Shown piece after piece: positions 23,980 through 32,466 of a stretch of 64,000 nucleotides of DNA. The notes beneath the pieces are model-generated. The model worked only from the letters and a program-made list of their open reading frames with translations, was not told where the DNA came from and ran no database searches. The stretch covers positions 1 to 64,000 of the forward strand of contig CAVJLG010000021.1 of the NCBI GenBank assembly GCA_963650135.1, read 5' to 3'. Source of the DNA: HGM13006 sp963650135 (lineage in GTDB: Bacteria; Bacillota; Clostridia; Oscillospirales; Oscillospiraceae). The position numbers were made by a program, and so were the translations under genes. Positions within the stretch are counted from its first letter, which is position 1. Every line of letters begins with the position of its first letter.

Positions 23980-25864
23980 GGAGCGCCTCCTTTTCTTCCT
24001 GGAGCTGAAGCTCCAACTGCTGCTGTTCATACAGCCGGGCATAGTTGCCGTCCAGCCGGAGCAGCTCCTCATGGGTGCCGGATTCTGCACAAACGCCGTT
24101 CTCCAAGAAGAGAATCCGGTCTGCATTCTGCACCGTAGAAATTCGGTGGGCAATGAGAATGGTGGTTTTGCCCTGACGGCGGCGTTTCAGCGCCTCCAGA
24201 ATTCGGGCCTCGGTATCCGTATCCACCGCAGAGAGTGCATCGTCCAAAATCAAAATATCCGCGTCCTTTAACAGCGCCCGGGCAATGGCCGTCCGCTGCT
24301 TCTGGCCGCCGGACAGAGTCACGCCCCGCTCGCCTACCACCGTGGCATATTGATGGGGGAAATCCATAATATTCTCGTGGACGTCCGCATCCTTTGCCGC
24401 TTCCATTACCGGCTGGAGGTCGTTCCAATAGCGGTCCGTTTCGCTCTCCCGCTGGTTCATCTCCTGCTCAACCCATTCCTCGGCGGCTTCTGCGCCATGG
24501 ATAAAGACCTTGAGCTTTTTCTCTTCCAGGGGCGGCATTTTGTCGATGGTACGGGTGCCGAAGGCAATATTCGCTTGAATGGTATCGGAAAACAGTAGAT
24601 TCTCCTGGGGCACGCAGGCAATATGCTCCCGCAAAACGCCAATTGGAATGCTGCGAATATCCTTCCCGCCAATATAAATCTGCCCCGGATCCACATTATA
24701 AAGCCGGGTCAGCAGGCTCACCAGTGTAGACTTTCCGCAGCCGGTACGGCCCAATACGCCAATGGTTGCCCCCGCAGGAATCTCTGCCGAAAAGCCCGAG
24801 AACACCTCCGGCAACCCATCGGCGTAGCGGAAATGCAGATTCTTGCACTGAATATCCGACCCGATTTCGGTGATGGAGCGGTCCGTATGGCCGTCGTCCG
24901 CCACCTCAGGGGTTTCGGCAAACAGCGACCGCACCCGCTTCCAAGATGCGCCGCCCTGGGATACCATGGTGATGGATTCGCCGGCAGCCAGCATGGGCCA
25001 CACCAGCGTCATGACGTAGGTATTAAACGCCACGAATTTACCCAGCGTAATGGTGCCGTTAATCACCAAATAGCCGCCATAGAGCAGCGTCAGCCCTGAG
25101 GCCATTCCTACCAGCGCATCCAGCAGCGGCAGCACAAAGGACCGAAGCTTTACCACCTTGAGATTTGCCTTCTGGTTCTCCCGGGCCACCTGGTCAAAGG
25201 CGCAATAGTCCTGGGCATCCTGAACAAATGCCTTGAGCACACGAATGCCGGAAATACTCTCCTGGACAAAATCCGTCAGCTTGCCAAAGGCCGCCTGCTT
25301 TTTCTCATACCGGCGGCTGATGGCCGTGCCATATTGGCTGCCGCCGAACAGAATCACCAGCAGCGGAATCATCGCCAGCAGCGTCAGCTTCAGGTCCACA
25401 TAGACGATCATCTTCACGACCACCATAACGGTCATAACCACAGCGTCAAAGGTGGTCAAAATACCCGGGCCCACGGCCATCCGAATGGCGTCCATATCAT
25501 TGCTGAAATAGGCCATAAGATCGCCGGTTTTGTGGTGCTGGAAAAACCGATTGGACAGCCCCGAGAGCTTTTCATACAAATCCTCCCGGAGATCCCGCTC
25601 CACCCGCCGGGATGCACCGAACATCAAAACACGCCAGCCAAACCGCATCAGTGCCGCCATTGCCGCAATTAGAATGATTCCCAAAACATCCAGCAGCAGC
25701 ATTTTCATGGGAAATGCCCCAGCCGTAAGTCCGTCGGTAATGGCGCCGGTGAGCTGTGGAATATACAGCTCTAAGAAGTCCACCGTCAGCAGGCACAATA
25801 GCCCGCCCAAATACTGTCCCCAGTATTTTTTCAGGTAGGACCATAGGGTTGGCACCCTTGTCAT
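23966..25864 (-). CDS. ABC exporter half-transporter, degenerate-site subunit
   Basis: 632 residues, the same fold as its partner. Walker A is GRTGCGKST (371-379) and the signature LSGGQ (517-521). Walker B ends ILDDALSAVD, with Asp where the catalytic Glu should be, as in the degenerate site of heterodimeric exporters. Between the Q-loop and the signature, residues ~441-490 form an extra Glu/Lys-rich helical insertion not found in the partner. The start ATG at 25864 is preceded by AAAGGAGC. A promoter at 25952-25981 and a leader hairpin lie upstream. Confidence 0.92.
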   Translation of the reverse strand: MTRVPTLWSYLKKYWGQYLGGLLCLLTVDFLELYIPQLTGAITDGLTAGAFPMKMLLLDVLGIILIAAMAALMRFGWRVLMFGASRRVERDLREDLYEKLSGLSNRFFQHHKTGDLMAYFSNDMDAIRMAVGPGILTTFDAVVMTVMVVVKMIVYVDLKLTLLAMIPLLVILFGGSQYGTAISRRYEKKQAAFGKLTDFVQESISGIRVLKAFVQDAQDYCAFDQVARENQKANLKVVKLRSFVLPLLDALVGMASGLTLLYGGYLVINGTITLGKFVAFNTYVMTLVWPMLAAGESITMVSQGGASWKRVRSLFAETPEVADDGHTDRSITEIGSDIQCKNLHFRYADGLPEVFSGFSAEIPAGATIGVLGRTGCGKSTLVSLLTRLYNVDPGQIYIGGKDIRSIPIGVLREHIACVPQENLLFSDTIQANIAFGTRTIDKMPPLEEKKLKVFIHGAEAAEEWVEQEMNQRESETDRYWNDLQPVMEAAKDADVHENIMDFPHQYATVVGERGVTLSGGQKQRTAIARALLKDADILILDDALSAVDTDTEARILEALKRRRQGKTTILIAHRISTVQNADRILFLENGVCAESGTHEELLRLDGNYARLYEQQQLELQLQEEKEALHAED

Positions 25865-25906
25865 TGGGAAACAGCTCCTTTCTCATTTCATCTTCTCTGA
25901 TTCACA

Positions 25907-25946
25907 GAAAAAATCCAGGGATATCCGCGAAAACGGAATATCCCTG
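25907..25946 (-). terminator. Leader hairpin with T-run upstream of the ABC exporter
   Basis: On the minus strand CAGGGATAT..CCG pairs with its complement (12 bp, one bulge) and is followed by GGATTTTTT. It lies between the exporter promoter and its start codon, so it would act as an attenuator or protect the 5' end of the message. No convincing leader peptide is seen. Confidence 0.5.
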
Positions 25947-25951
25947 AGGTC

Positions 25952-25981
25952 TTATTAGTTATAGTATAGCATAGCTGTCAA
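25952..25981 (-). promoter_or_regulatory. Candidate promoter of the ABC exporter operon
   Basis: TTGACA and TAATAA are 18 bases apart on the minus strand. The start of transcription would fall at the edge of the leader hairpin. Confidence 0.55.
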
Positions 25982-26107
25982 GTATATAAAATTGCAGTGG
26001 TATCATTTTCGCCGCAAGCCCGCAAAAAGCCCCCGCTTTTAGAGGGTTGGAATTAGGGATTATCGAAAACAACGATGATTTTTGAACGACATCCTCAAGC
26101 GGTGTAA

Positions 26108-26158
26108 AAAGGAAGACCACACAATAGGTTCTGTAGCCTGTTGTGTGGTCCTTCTTTT
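26108..26158 (-). terminator. Terminator of the island's leftward genes
   Basis: A long stem (AAGGACCACACAA..AGG with its complement, one or two mismatches) is followed by TTTTT on the minus strand. It lies 39 bases past the stop at 26197 and marks the left edge of the accessory region. Confidence 0.8.
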
Positions 26159-26196
26159 ATGTATTTTCCTTTTGATTATCCAAAATCAAGCATCAA

Positions 26197-27645
26197 TCAG
26201 GCCATAGTATAGCCGATTTTATTAACACCAATAACACCTCGACGAAGTACAGATATATCAATGGTTTCATGCTCCGTCTTATTGATGCTTGCGGTCGAAG
26301 TCTGTGTTCTCGGAATATCGATCCGCTCAATCTGCGTCCTTGGGATTGGAATAGTCTCTACGCCGAGTTCGCGGAGAACTTCATCCGGCAATTCATAATT
26401 TTGCTCAACAAGTCCAAAGCAGGTGAAGCCCGTGTCCACGCAGAATGATATGAGCTTCTTCTTTCCAATGTTATAGATGACGCAGAACGAGGTGCCAATC
26501 AAGCTGCCGAGAAGGTATCCCACAACGGGGAGCTCAAAGCCAAGCGCCTGACCGATAATGCCGCCGATATGTGCACCAAGCAGATAGCCGCCTGAGACGA
26601 CAACAGTATCCACAAAGGCTGCTCCCATCTGCTGCGTGCTCATCTTTCCGGCAGCAACGAGAATGCTGTTCTTTACCGTCTGCATCACAAGTGCAACAAC
26701 TGTACCAAGGACGGTAGGATTGATACCTTTGAATGCCTCGCCAAGAACTCCTTTTTCACACATTATCAGCAGAGAAGAGGATATAGATCCACGGAGGAAA
26801 CCTTCCGCTCCTGTGGATATCCCCTTCGTTCCCATCCTTTTTATCTGCTGAATGTTAATCTCTCCATGCTTGATGAGAAAATCTATCGCTTTGTATATTT
26901 CGGGCGCAAGCTGAAATGCTACGGTGATTGCCGCAGTAGTGTACCCGGCCTTCAGTGCCTGTTTCAGTATATATTCCGTATTGATAGCATTCCCTGCAGT
27001 TACGCCGTGATCTTCCGCCTTAAACTTCTGCTCTTTGCTTCTACGGGCGATGTCTTCCAGTTCTTTTCTGGACGCGCTTTTGGAACTGACGCCTTCCTCG
27101 TTCTTTATGGTGTCTGTCAGCCTGGATTCGGTTTCAGCATAGGCATCGGAAACATCCAAACGAATCTGCTGATGCCTCAACGCCTCACGGTGAGCCGCCG
27201 CCTTGGCATCAGAAAGCTGGTCGGAAGGAACGAGCCTACCCTGGTCATGATAGCTTGCGTGACCGGATTCTGGGCTGAATCTCGCCTGTGCTTTTGCAGT
27301 CTTTTCTGCTGTAACATAGGATTTCGCACTATAAGCCTCGCCGGAGTACAATTGAATATCGACAGAGTCCTTTAAAGTGCTGTGTAGAACAGAAGCACGT
27401 TCTGCTGAATCAGCCGCGACCGCATCCACATTGAATGTTCCAGCTCCCCATTCCTCGAGCATATAGCCTTGGAGCTGTCCGATTCCAAGATTTCTGTACT
27501 GGTGGTTATTTATATTTTCTTCAAGCTGTTTGATTGCTGCCTCGATTGCACTTACATATTCCTGTCCCATATGGGCAGCAATATCCGCGCCCATTATTCC
27601 GGCAGCAAATTCCCAGCCTTGCTGCATCTCGGTTTTTGACTGCAT
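26197..27645 (-). CDS. Unknown protein with glycine-rich membrane segment
   Basis: 482 residues, family not recognised. Residues 1-220 look soluble and helical, with a segment resembling parts of clostridial mobile-element proteins (GAGTFNVDAVAADSAERA). Residues ~225-400 hold several hydrophobic stretches, the last a glycine-zipper-like run (GAHIGGIIGQALGF then VVGYLLGSLIGTSFCVI). The C-terminus is soluble and has two PRTQ(I/T) repeats. A cytosolic front with a glycine-rich membrane tail is seen in membrane-acting effectors, but no function is shown. It follows the gene at 27657-28373 by 11 bases and ends at a strong terminator, so the two form one cassette. Confidence 0.6.
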   Translation of the reverse strand: MQSKTEMQQGWEFAAGIMGADIAAHMGQEYVSAIEAAIKQLEENINNHQYRNLGIGQLQGYMLEEWGAGTFNVDAVAADSAERASVLHSTLKDSVDIQLYSGEAYSAKSYVTAEKTAKAQARFSPESGHASYHDQGRLVPSDQLSDAKAAAHREALRHQQIRLDVSDAYAETESRLTDTIKNEEGVSSKSASRKELEDIARRSKEQKFKAEDHGVTAGNAINTEYILKQALKAGYTTAAITVAFQLAPEIYKAIDFLIKHGEINIQQIKRMGTKGISTGAEGFLRGSISSSLLIMCEKGVLGEAFKGINPTVLGTVVALVMQTVKNSILVAAGKMSTQQMGAAFVDTVVVSGGYLLGAHIGGIIGQALGFELPVVGYLLGSLIGTSFCVIYNIGKKKLISFCVDTGFTCFGLVEQNYELPDEVLRELGVETIPIPRTQIERIDIPRTQTSTASINKTEHETIDISVLRRGVIGVNKIGYTMA

Positions 27646-27656
27646 AGGCCGTTACC

Positions 27657-28373
27657 TCACATATTCATAAACTTTTCAAGCCCGTCAATGTAGAGACTGA
27701 TCACTCCATAGAAAAGCATCTGCCGTTTCATCAACGACTTGTTTCTGAAAACCTCCTCAGACTTTGAAGCGACCTGTGTGCCAATTTTTCCAATGGCATC
27801 TGCACCCGTTGAGAACGCCTTCTTGACGCCTTTCAGAACATCGGCCTTTTTGTGCTTTTTCTCATCAGCCATAACCGTTTCGGTATCTGCATTTTCGAAA
27901 GCATCCTCTGTGGGAAGCTCGACTGCCGACTCAGCATTCTGGTCTATACCCGTGGCGGCGATATTTTCCTTTGTGGCCTTGAGGAAACTCGGAACAGGAA
28001 ACGCAGAGAGTTTTTCCAGAAACGCATCATAATCCTTGCGGGTAGTCAGCACTTTCGAATCAGCATATACGACAGCCTGATTACCTGCCCATCCGAATTT
28101 GACTCCGTATTCATCAAACTGCACATCAATAACTGGAATCAATTTATCTGTGCCTTTTATCTCTCCGAGAAAGAGAATTTTTCCTTGGATATTTCCGGCT
28201 TTTTTGTTGCCCAGCCAGACCTTTTCCGTCCAAGAGACGATGTTGATGGAATCATCCCTGGTGCCGATGGTACCATGCTCATTGTCATCGCGTGTTTCCA
28301 CCATCTTCTTTAGCTGGTTCATCAACAGCTCATCCTTATATACAACGATGAGAGTTTTCTTTGCTTCAAACAT
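27657..28373 (-). CDS. Unknown protein, partner of the membrane protein
   Basis: 238 residues, family not recognised. The first ~130 residues alternate strands and helices, like a flavodoxin- or receiver-like fold (AKKTLIVVYKDELLM, KILFLGEIKG, VKFGWAGNQAVVYAD). A low-complexity acidic linker follows, then a basic helical tail (KKADVLKGVKKAFSTGADAI). The start ATG at 28373 follows AGGAG by 7 bases; in-frame upstream ATGs have no proper ribosome site. It is the first intact gene of a two-gene cassette with the membrane protein. A sensor or adaptor role is only a guess. Confidence 0.6.
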   Translation of the reverse strand: MFEAKKTLIVVYKDELLMNQLKKMVETRDDNEHGTIGTRDDSINIVSWTEKVWLGNKKAGNIQGKILFLGEIKGTDKLIPVIDVQFDEYGVKFGWAGNQAVVYADSKVLTTRKDYDAFLEKLSAFPVPSFLKATKENIAATGIDQNAESAVELPTEDAFENADTETVMADEKKHKKADVLKGVKKAFSTGADAIGKIGTQVASKSEEVFRNKSLMKRQMLFYGVISLYIDGLEKFMNM

Positions 28374-28596
28374 ATGCATTCTCCTTTGTGCAGTCTCCGG
28401 TTTCATGGAACGATATTCATATTGCTTGCCTATCTAAAAAGCGTTCTTCTATAATTGCATTCAGTTGAACCGCAATTTCCGAAAAATCTGGGTTCAAACT
28501 GAGCGATTTTACGCTGATTTGACTGCTGCTCACCCGATAGATACTGTCTGGCTGTATTGCCGCACCTGTTGCAATATATAGGTGTATACCGGACAA

Positions 28597-29946
28597 TTAA
28601 CCGAACCAGTCCCAGAAACCGCCATCCCTATCTTTATCCTCATCAGAGGAATTTGTAGTAGAACCTGTAGCTTTTTTCTCAGCTTCCTCTATCTGCTTGA
28701 TAATTTCCTTACGTGTAGCATTCCATTTAAGAAGGTCTTTGTTGACGATCCGATCATAGAGTTCGGAAACCGCTGTCATAATCTTTCTCGTCGATGATGT
28801 ATGCTCGTCCAGCTTGATAGTGCCATGGGCGTGTTTTGGTATCTGCCGTCCGTAGCCGTCTTTTACAATTTCTCCGTGATATTTACTGCGGCGGTCTGGA
28901 TCGGTCAGATTTTCAATGTCATAGCCAATGGTAATAACGTTCTGATCGGTCACAAGCCCTTTATCTACCAAATCCAGCACCATCAAATCTGCCATTTCCC
29001 GAAGTACCAGCTTCGCTTTCGCTGCATCATAAGGGCAGTGTAGGACTTGCCCGGAACTGAGACTGTTCGTTCTTGGCTTGTACGCCTTAATTGCCTCAAT
29101 AGTGGTAGGCTCCCAGCCCCACGCATGGTCGATCAGCAGCTCCGCATTCTTGCCGAAGAGCTTGTAAAGCAAGACCTCATTCTTAACGGAGCATCTTGCC
29201 ACATCGCCCATAGTAAACTCTTCCAGCTTCTTTGCATAGCCTCTGCCGACTCTCCAAAGATCAGTGGGGGGCTGATGTGACCAAAGTTCGTGCCGAAACT
29301 TCATTTCGTCCAGATCGGCAATTCGCACTCCGTTTTCATCTGCCGGAATGTGCTTCGCCACAATATCCATAGCCACTTTGCAGAGGAAGAGATTTGTTCC
29401 AATACCGGCGGTTGCCGTGATGCCGGTTGTCTCAAGGACATCCAAAATCATCTTCATGGCAAGGTCGTGGGGAGAGAGCTTGTAGGTATTCAGGTAGTTT
29501 GTCACATCCATGAACACCTCGTCAATGGAGTAGACCACAATGTCTTCCGGGGCAACATACTTCATGTAGACCTCGTAAATTCGTGTGCTGTGCTCCATGT
29601 AATGAGCCATTCTCGGCGGTGCAATGATAAAATCAATCGCAAGGGACGGATCGGTTTGCAGTTCTGCGTAGGAATAGGATGCTCCATTCAGCGTCCGTCC
29701 CGGTGCATCATGTCGCCGTCCGGCGTTCGCTTCTTTCACGCGCTGCTTGACCTCAAACAGTCTTCCTCGTCCTGAGATGCCGTAGCTCTTGAGGGAGGGA
29801 GTGACGGCAAGGCAGATTGTTTTGTCGGTACGGCTCTCATCCGCAACAACAAGGTTTGTGTCCAGAGGATCTAAGCCGCGCTCCCGACACTCAACCGAAG
29901 CATAAAAGCTCTTGAGGTCGATTGCAATATAGGTGCGTTCTTTCAT
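28597..29946 (-). CDS. Y-family DNA polymerase (UmuC-like) with altered C-terminus
   Basis: 449 residues. The translesion polymerase core is intact: DLKSFYASVECRERG near the start, YSIDEVFMDVT with the second catalytic Asp/Glu pair, and TAGIGTNLFLCKVAMD. Little-finger motifs continue to about residue 406 (LYDRIVNKDLL). After that, relatives normally continue with RVNITANHV and a clamp-binding QLDLF-type motif; here the sequence switches to KWNATRKEIIKQIEEAEKKA and an acidic tail ending GGFWDWFG. The C-terminus looks replaced by the end of another gene. Such polymerases copy damaged DNA and need the clamp motif, so activity may be impaired. The start follows AAAGGAG. Confidence 0.85.
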   Translation of the reverse strand: MKERTYIAIDLKSFYASVECRERGLDPLDTNLVVADESRTDKTICLAVTPSLKSYGISGRGRLFEVKQRVKEANAGRRHDAPGRTLNGASYSYAELQTDPSLAIDFIIAPPRMAHYMEHSTRIYEVYMKYVAPEDIVVYSIDEVFMDVTNYLNTYKLSPHDLAMKMILDVLETTGITATAGIGTNLFLCKVAMDIVAKHIPADENGVRIADLDEMKFRHELWSHQPPTDLWRVGRGYAKKLEEFTMGDVARCSVKNEVLLYKLFGKNAELLIDHAWGWEPTTIEAIKAYKPRTNSLSSGQVLHCPYDAAKAKLVLREMADLMVLDLVDKGLVTDQNVITIGYDIENLTDPDRRSKYHGEIVKDGYGRQIPKHAHGTIKLDEHTSSTRKIMTAVSELYDRIVNKDLLKWNATRKEIIKQIEEAEKKATGSTTNSSDEDKDRDGGFWDWFG

Positions 29947-29967
29947 GCTCCGATGACTCCTTTCGGT

Positions 29968-30489
29968 TTAGTAGAGAATGCCCTGAGCAATTAGTTTCTG
30001 GACTTCCTCGCTGTTTTCGGACAATTGCCCGTTTACAAGTTTCAGATAAGTCAGAAGACACTAAATTTCAGAACGGCTGAGTGCAACAGAAAGGTAGTTG
30101 GTAGTCAGCCCACCATCCCAAAAGTAGACCTTCCATTCCATATCAATGTCGGTTATTTCGCATCCCGGTCTGATATATACAAACTTTGAATTGTTTCTCA
30201 AGTCCTCTTTGGGGTTAAGCTCAAAAACAAAGTCAGGCTCAATACAGGCAAATTCAGTAGGCTCGGTGAGCTGGTCGGTCAACAGCTTTTCCAATGCACC
30301 GGCTAAATCGTCAATTTCTCGTGCAAGAAACACCTCGTCATCGTCCTTGATGTAGTTTAACCGCGGCTCAGAGATAAAAGAGAAATCTGTTTTGCACCAA
30401 GTTGAATCCCAGTCGTTTTCATCGACTTTCACATACTGCCGGATTCTCAAACTGACAATGATTCCGTCTAAGTTGAGTTTCAGCCACAT
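29968..30489 (-). pseudogene. WapI-type immunity protein broken by an amber codon
   Basis: The frame from ATG 30489 (after GGAGGTG) encodes 142 residues resembling WapI-family immunity proteins: WCKTDFSFISEPRLNYI, then CIEPDFVFELNPKEDLR and MEWKVYFWDGGLTTNYLSVA. A TAG at 30061-30063 stops it, but the same frame continues for 30 sense codons (CLLTYLKLVNGQLSENSEEV...) to TAA at 29968. The continuation looks like the natural C-terminus, so I read TAG as a nonsense mutation; suppression is possible. Immunity proteins neutralise contact-dependent toxins. No WapI-like toxin is in the window, so this may be an orphan. Confidence 0.65.
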
Positions 30490-31189
30490 TCAATTCACCT
30501 CCGCAGTTATTATTCCGCCAGTTCCTCATATCGCACAGAAGATTATATAGTCCGTCTTCTGAGAGAACACCACGCTTGAGCGTTGAGGGAAGTAGTTTCT
30601 GCTCGTCAAGGTCGTGATCCTGCAACCATTCGCCGTTTGAGAGATAGTCGGACAACTCTTCAACGGCTTTCCGTATCGAGTTATCTGACCTGATCTTATC
30701 AGGAGAATCCATAAAAGTCTTTAAGAGCTTATCATACAGACTTTCCATATCAATGATACGAAGAACTGCATCCAGAACATCTAAGCGATGAATTGTTCCG
30801 TCGCAAATCAAGTCAAAGTTGGTTGGTTCATAAAGATTCGTCTCGCCCGTCTCATCGGAAATTCGATAGTTTCCGGCTTCTATTGATATGACCGTATAAA
30901 CTTTGCCATTGATTAGCTGTTGTATATCACCGCTACCATTAAATCGAACTTGAATCAGATCGCCACTGAGAACAGCGATTTCTTTTATTTCATCATCATA
31001 GACAATCAAATTCGATCCGTCATCCCGTTGCAGACAAATGGAATGCCCGGCGCGTTCATCATCCTGATTGTCATAATCACTCTCATAGACATCCACATAG
31101 CCAGTCCATTCATCACCGTATTCATCAGTGTATTTAATACGCATTCCGTTGCTGTATTGCATAACGGAAATAATTTCGCTTTGTTCCAT
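30419..31189 (-). pseudogene. DUF4298-like protein, probable C-terminal frameshift
   Basis: 256 residues as read. The first ~130 residues are of unknown type (beta-rich). The C-terminal half ends like DUF4298 (GEWLQDHDLDEQKLL, then LKRGVLSEDGLYNLL). The frame then runs 71 bases into the immunity gene. If one G is restored at 30524-30525, the ending becomes CDMRELAE followed by TAA at 30510-30512, just before the ribosome site of the next gene. I consider that the ancestral end; the present frame adds ~30 foreign residues. The function is unknown; DUF4298 genes often sit near immunity-like genes. Confidence 0.6.
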
Positions 31190-31217
31190 ATTTACCTCCG
31201 TACTTATATGTCCTGCA

Positions 31218-31751
31218 TCACACAGAATCTATATGAGTATTCTCCCAATCATAGATGTGGGTAGATTTCTTCATATCTAAGACACCAAACGGATCTGAAA
31301 CCACTTCAAAGTCTCTACTTGAATAGAAGTAGCAGTCGTAGCACTCATCCATGACCAAATACTGCCCATTCTCATCAAATCCAATGGCTTTGTATTCGTT
31401 ACCATAATTCAGGTCAAACAACTCGTCATCATATTCGTGAGTAATGCAGCGAACGATTGCCTCATGTGTGTTCAGAACATCATCCTCATCTAATACAACC
31501 TCAAATTCCTCAAATGGAATAAAGTCGTGAACTTCACCATCTTCTCCTTTGACATGAAGGCTTGTTCGCTCTCCTTGCCAATATTCCAAGAAATACGCAT
31601 TGTAGAGCCTTCCGCAGACAAACAGATAGCGCGGATCTTCCTTGCAATTATCCACATTGCAATCACGGCAATATTTGAAATTGGAGTTTTCACAGTGCAA
31701 CCGATATTCTTCTTGGTTTCCTATAAATCTAACGACTGCCGATTTCTTCAT
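31218..31751 (-). CDS. Unknown protein of the immunity-like cluster
   Basis: 177 residues from ATG 31751, which follows AGGAG by 8 bases; the ATG at 31769 is less well placed. It is acidic, with an N-terminal Cys cluster (CENSNFKYCRDCNVDNC) that could bind a metal, and beta-rich sequence ending DPFGVLDMKKS. No membrane segment or signal peptide is seen. It lies 28 bases upstream of the DUF4298-like gene in the same orientation. Its size, charge and context resemble cytosolic immunity proteins, but I cannot assign a family. Confidence 0.55.
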   Translation of the reverse strand: MKKSAVVRFIGNQEEYRLHCENSNFKYCRDCNVDNCKEDPRYLFVCGRLYNAYFLEYWQGERTSLHVKGEDGEVHDFIPFEEFEVVLDEDDVLNTHEAIVRCITHEYDDELFDLNYGNEYKAIGFDENGQYLVMDECYDCYFYSSRDFEVVSDPFGVLDMKKSTHIYDWENTHIDSV

Positions 31752-31765
31752 AACACATTCTCCTG

Positions 31766-32236
31766 TCAAGCTCCAATCAAGCTCTGATCAAAAGCAAACA
31801 GAGCTTCATTGATTTCAAAAACATTGTAATTTCCACGCTCAATAAAGTATTCGACGATGATGTCAAACTTATTGGAGTGAGAGAGGGCAAACCCGGCTTT
31901 CATCAGCATATCCTTCGTCTCATCCAGAGACAGCTCAAGGGCAATGGCAAAGGCAATCGCCGTTGGCTTGCTGGGCTTATACAGCTTATCACTGCGGATT
32001 TTGGAAAACAGCTTGCGGTCAATATTGGCTTTCTTGTAGCACTGAGCGTCGGTCATGCCGGACTCGTCAATCTTACGGAGCAGCATTTCAGAAAAGCTCT
32101 CGTCGATCTGATTCAGAGCGTCATCCAGAGAAAGAGCCTTTGTTGAATTGACCGCCATAGGCAGAGGTATAGGCATTTCTTCTGCATCCTCGCAGACAGC
32201 AGACTCGAAAACTTCCTCTTGCCGGAGTGCATTCAT
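31766..32236 (-). CDS. C-terminal HTH-like domain protein, probably truncated
   Basis: 156 residues from ATG 32236. The sequence (SFSEMLLRKIDESGMTDAQC, then IDRKLFSKIRSD, KPTAIAFAIALELSLDETKD and FALSHSNKFDIIVEYFIERG) is the helical domain that in many Firmicutes ends larger proteins, for example macro-domain or VWA-type ones. Here only this domain plus ~40 residues remain. Directly upstream is a fragment of an alcohol dehydrogenase in another frame, so a recombination seems to have removed the front of the gene. There is no clear ribosome site before 32236, so expression is uncertain. Confidence 0.55.
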   Translation of the reverse strand: MNALRQEEVFESAVCEDAEEMPIPLPMAVNSTKALSLDDALNQIDESFSEMLLRKIDESGMTDAQCYKKANIDRKLFSKIRSDKLYKPSKPTAIAFAIALELSLDETKDMLMKAGFALSHSNKFDIIVEYFIERGNYNVFEINEALFAFDQSLIGA

Positions 32237-32454
32237 CCGGCGAATGCGCTCAGAGCGACTATGCCCACCATTTCGTGGCCAACTGTGATGCCGGGAACAG
32301 CCCTCGGCACAGAGCCGTGCTTGATATGTAAATCGCTGGTGCAAATACTCCCCAGTGTCACACGGACAATGGCATCCCGTGGGGTTTGCAACTCAGGCTT
32401 CGGTTTTTCGGTTAAGGCAAATTTGCCGTGTTCTATATAAGTTAATGCTTTCAT
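32233..32454 (-). pseudogene. Alcohol dehydrogenase N-terminal fragment
   Basis: 73 residues matching the start of zinc-type medium-chain alcohol dehydrogenases: MKALTYIEHGKFALTEKP, then GSICTSDLHIKHG and PGITVGHEMVGIV. The homology stops right after GHEMVGIV, and the frame ends seven codons later. About 270 residues, with the NAD site and most zinc ligands, are missing. AAGGAAA precedes the ATG, so it may still be translated, but it cannot be active. It marks a recombination junction at about 32240-32260. Confidence 0.75.
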
Positions 32455-32466
32455 TTTCCTTCTCCA

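Larger units (their letters stand above)
25865..26107. other. Intergenic region with exporter promoter and leader
   Basis: No gene is seen. The part up to 25981 holds the exporter promoter and a leader hairpin; 25982-26107 shows no signal I can support. Confidence 0.6.

Noticed and set aside
28407..28596. Possible small gene between the polymerase and the cassette
   Set aside because: No frame of useful length has a ribosome site; it probably holds the cassette's promoter, which I could not place.
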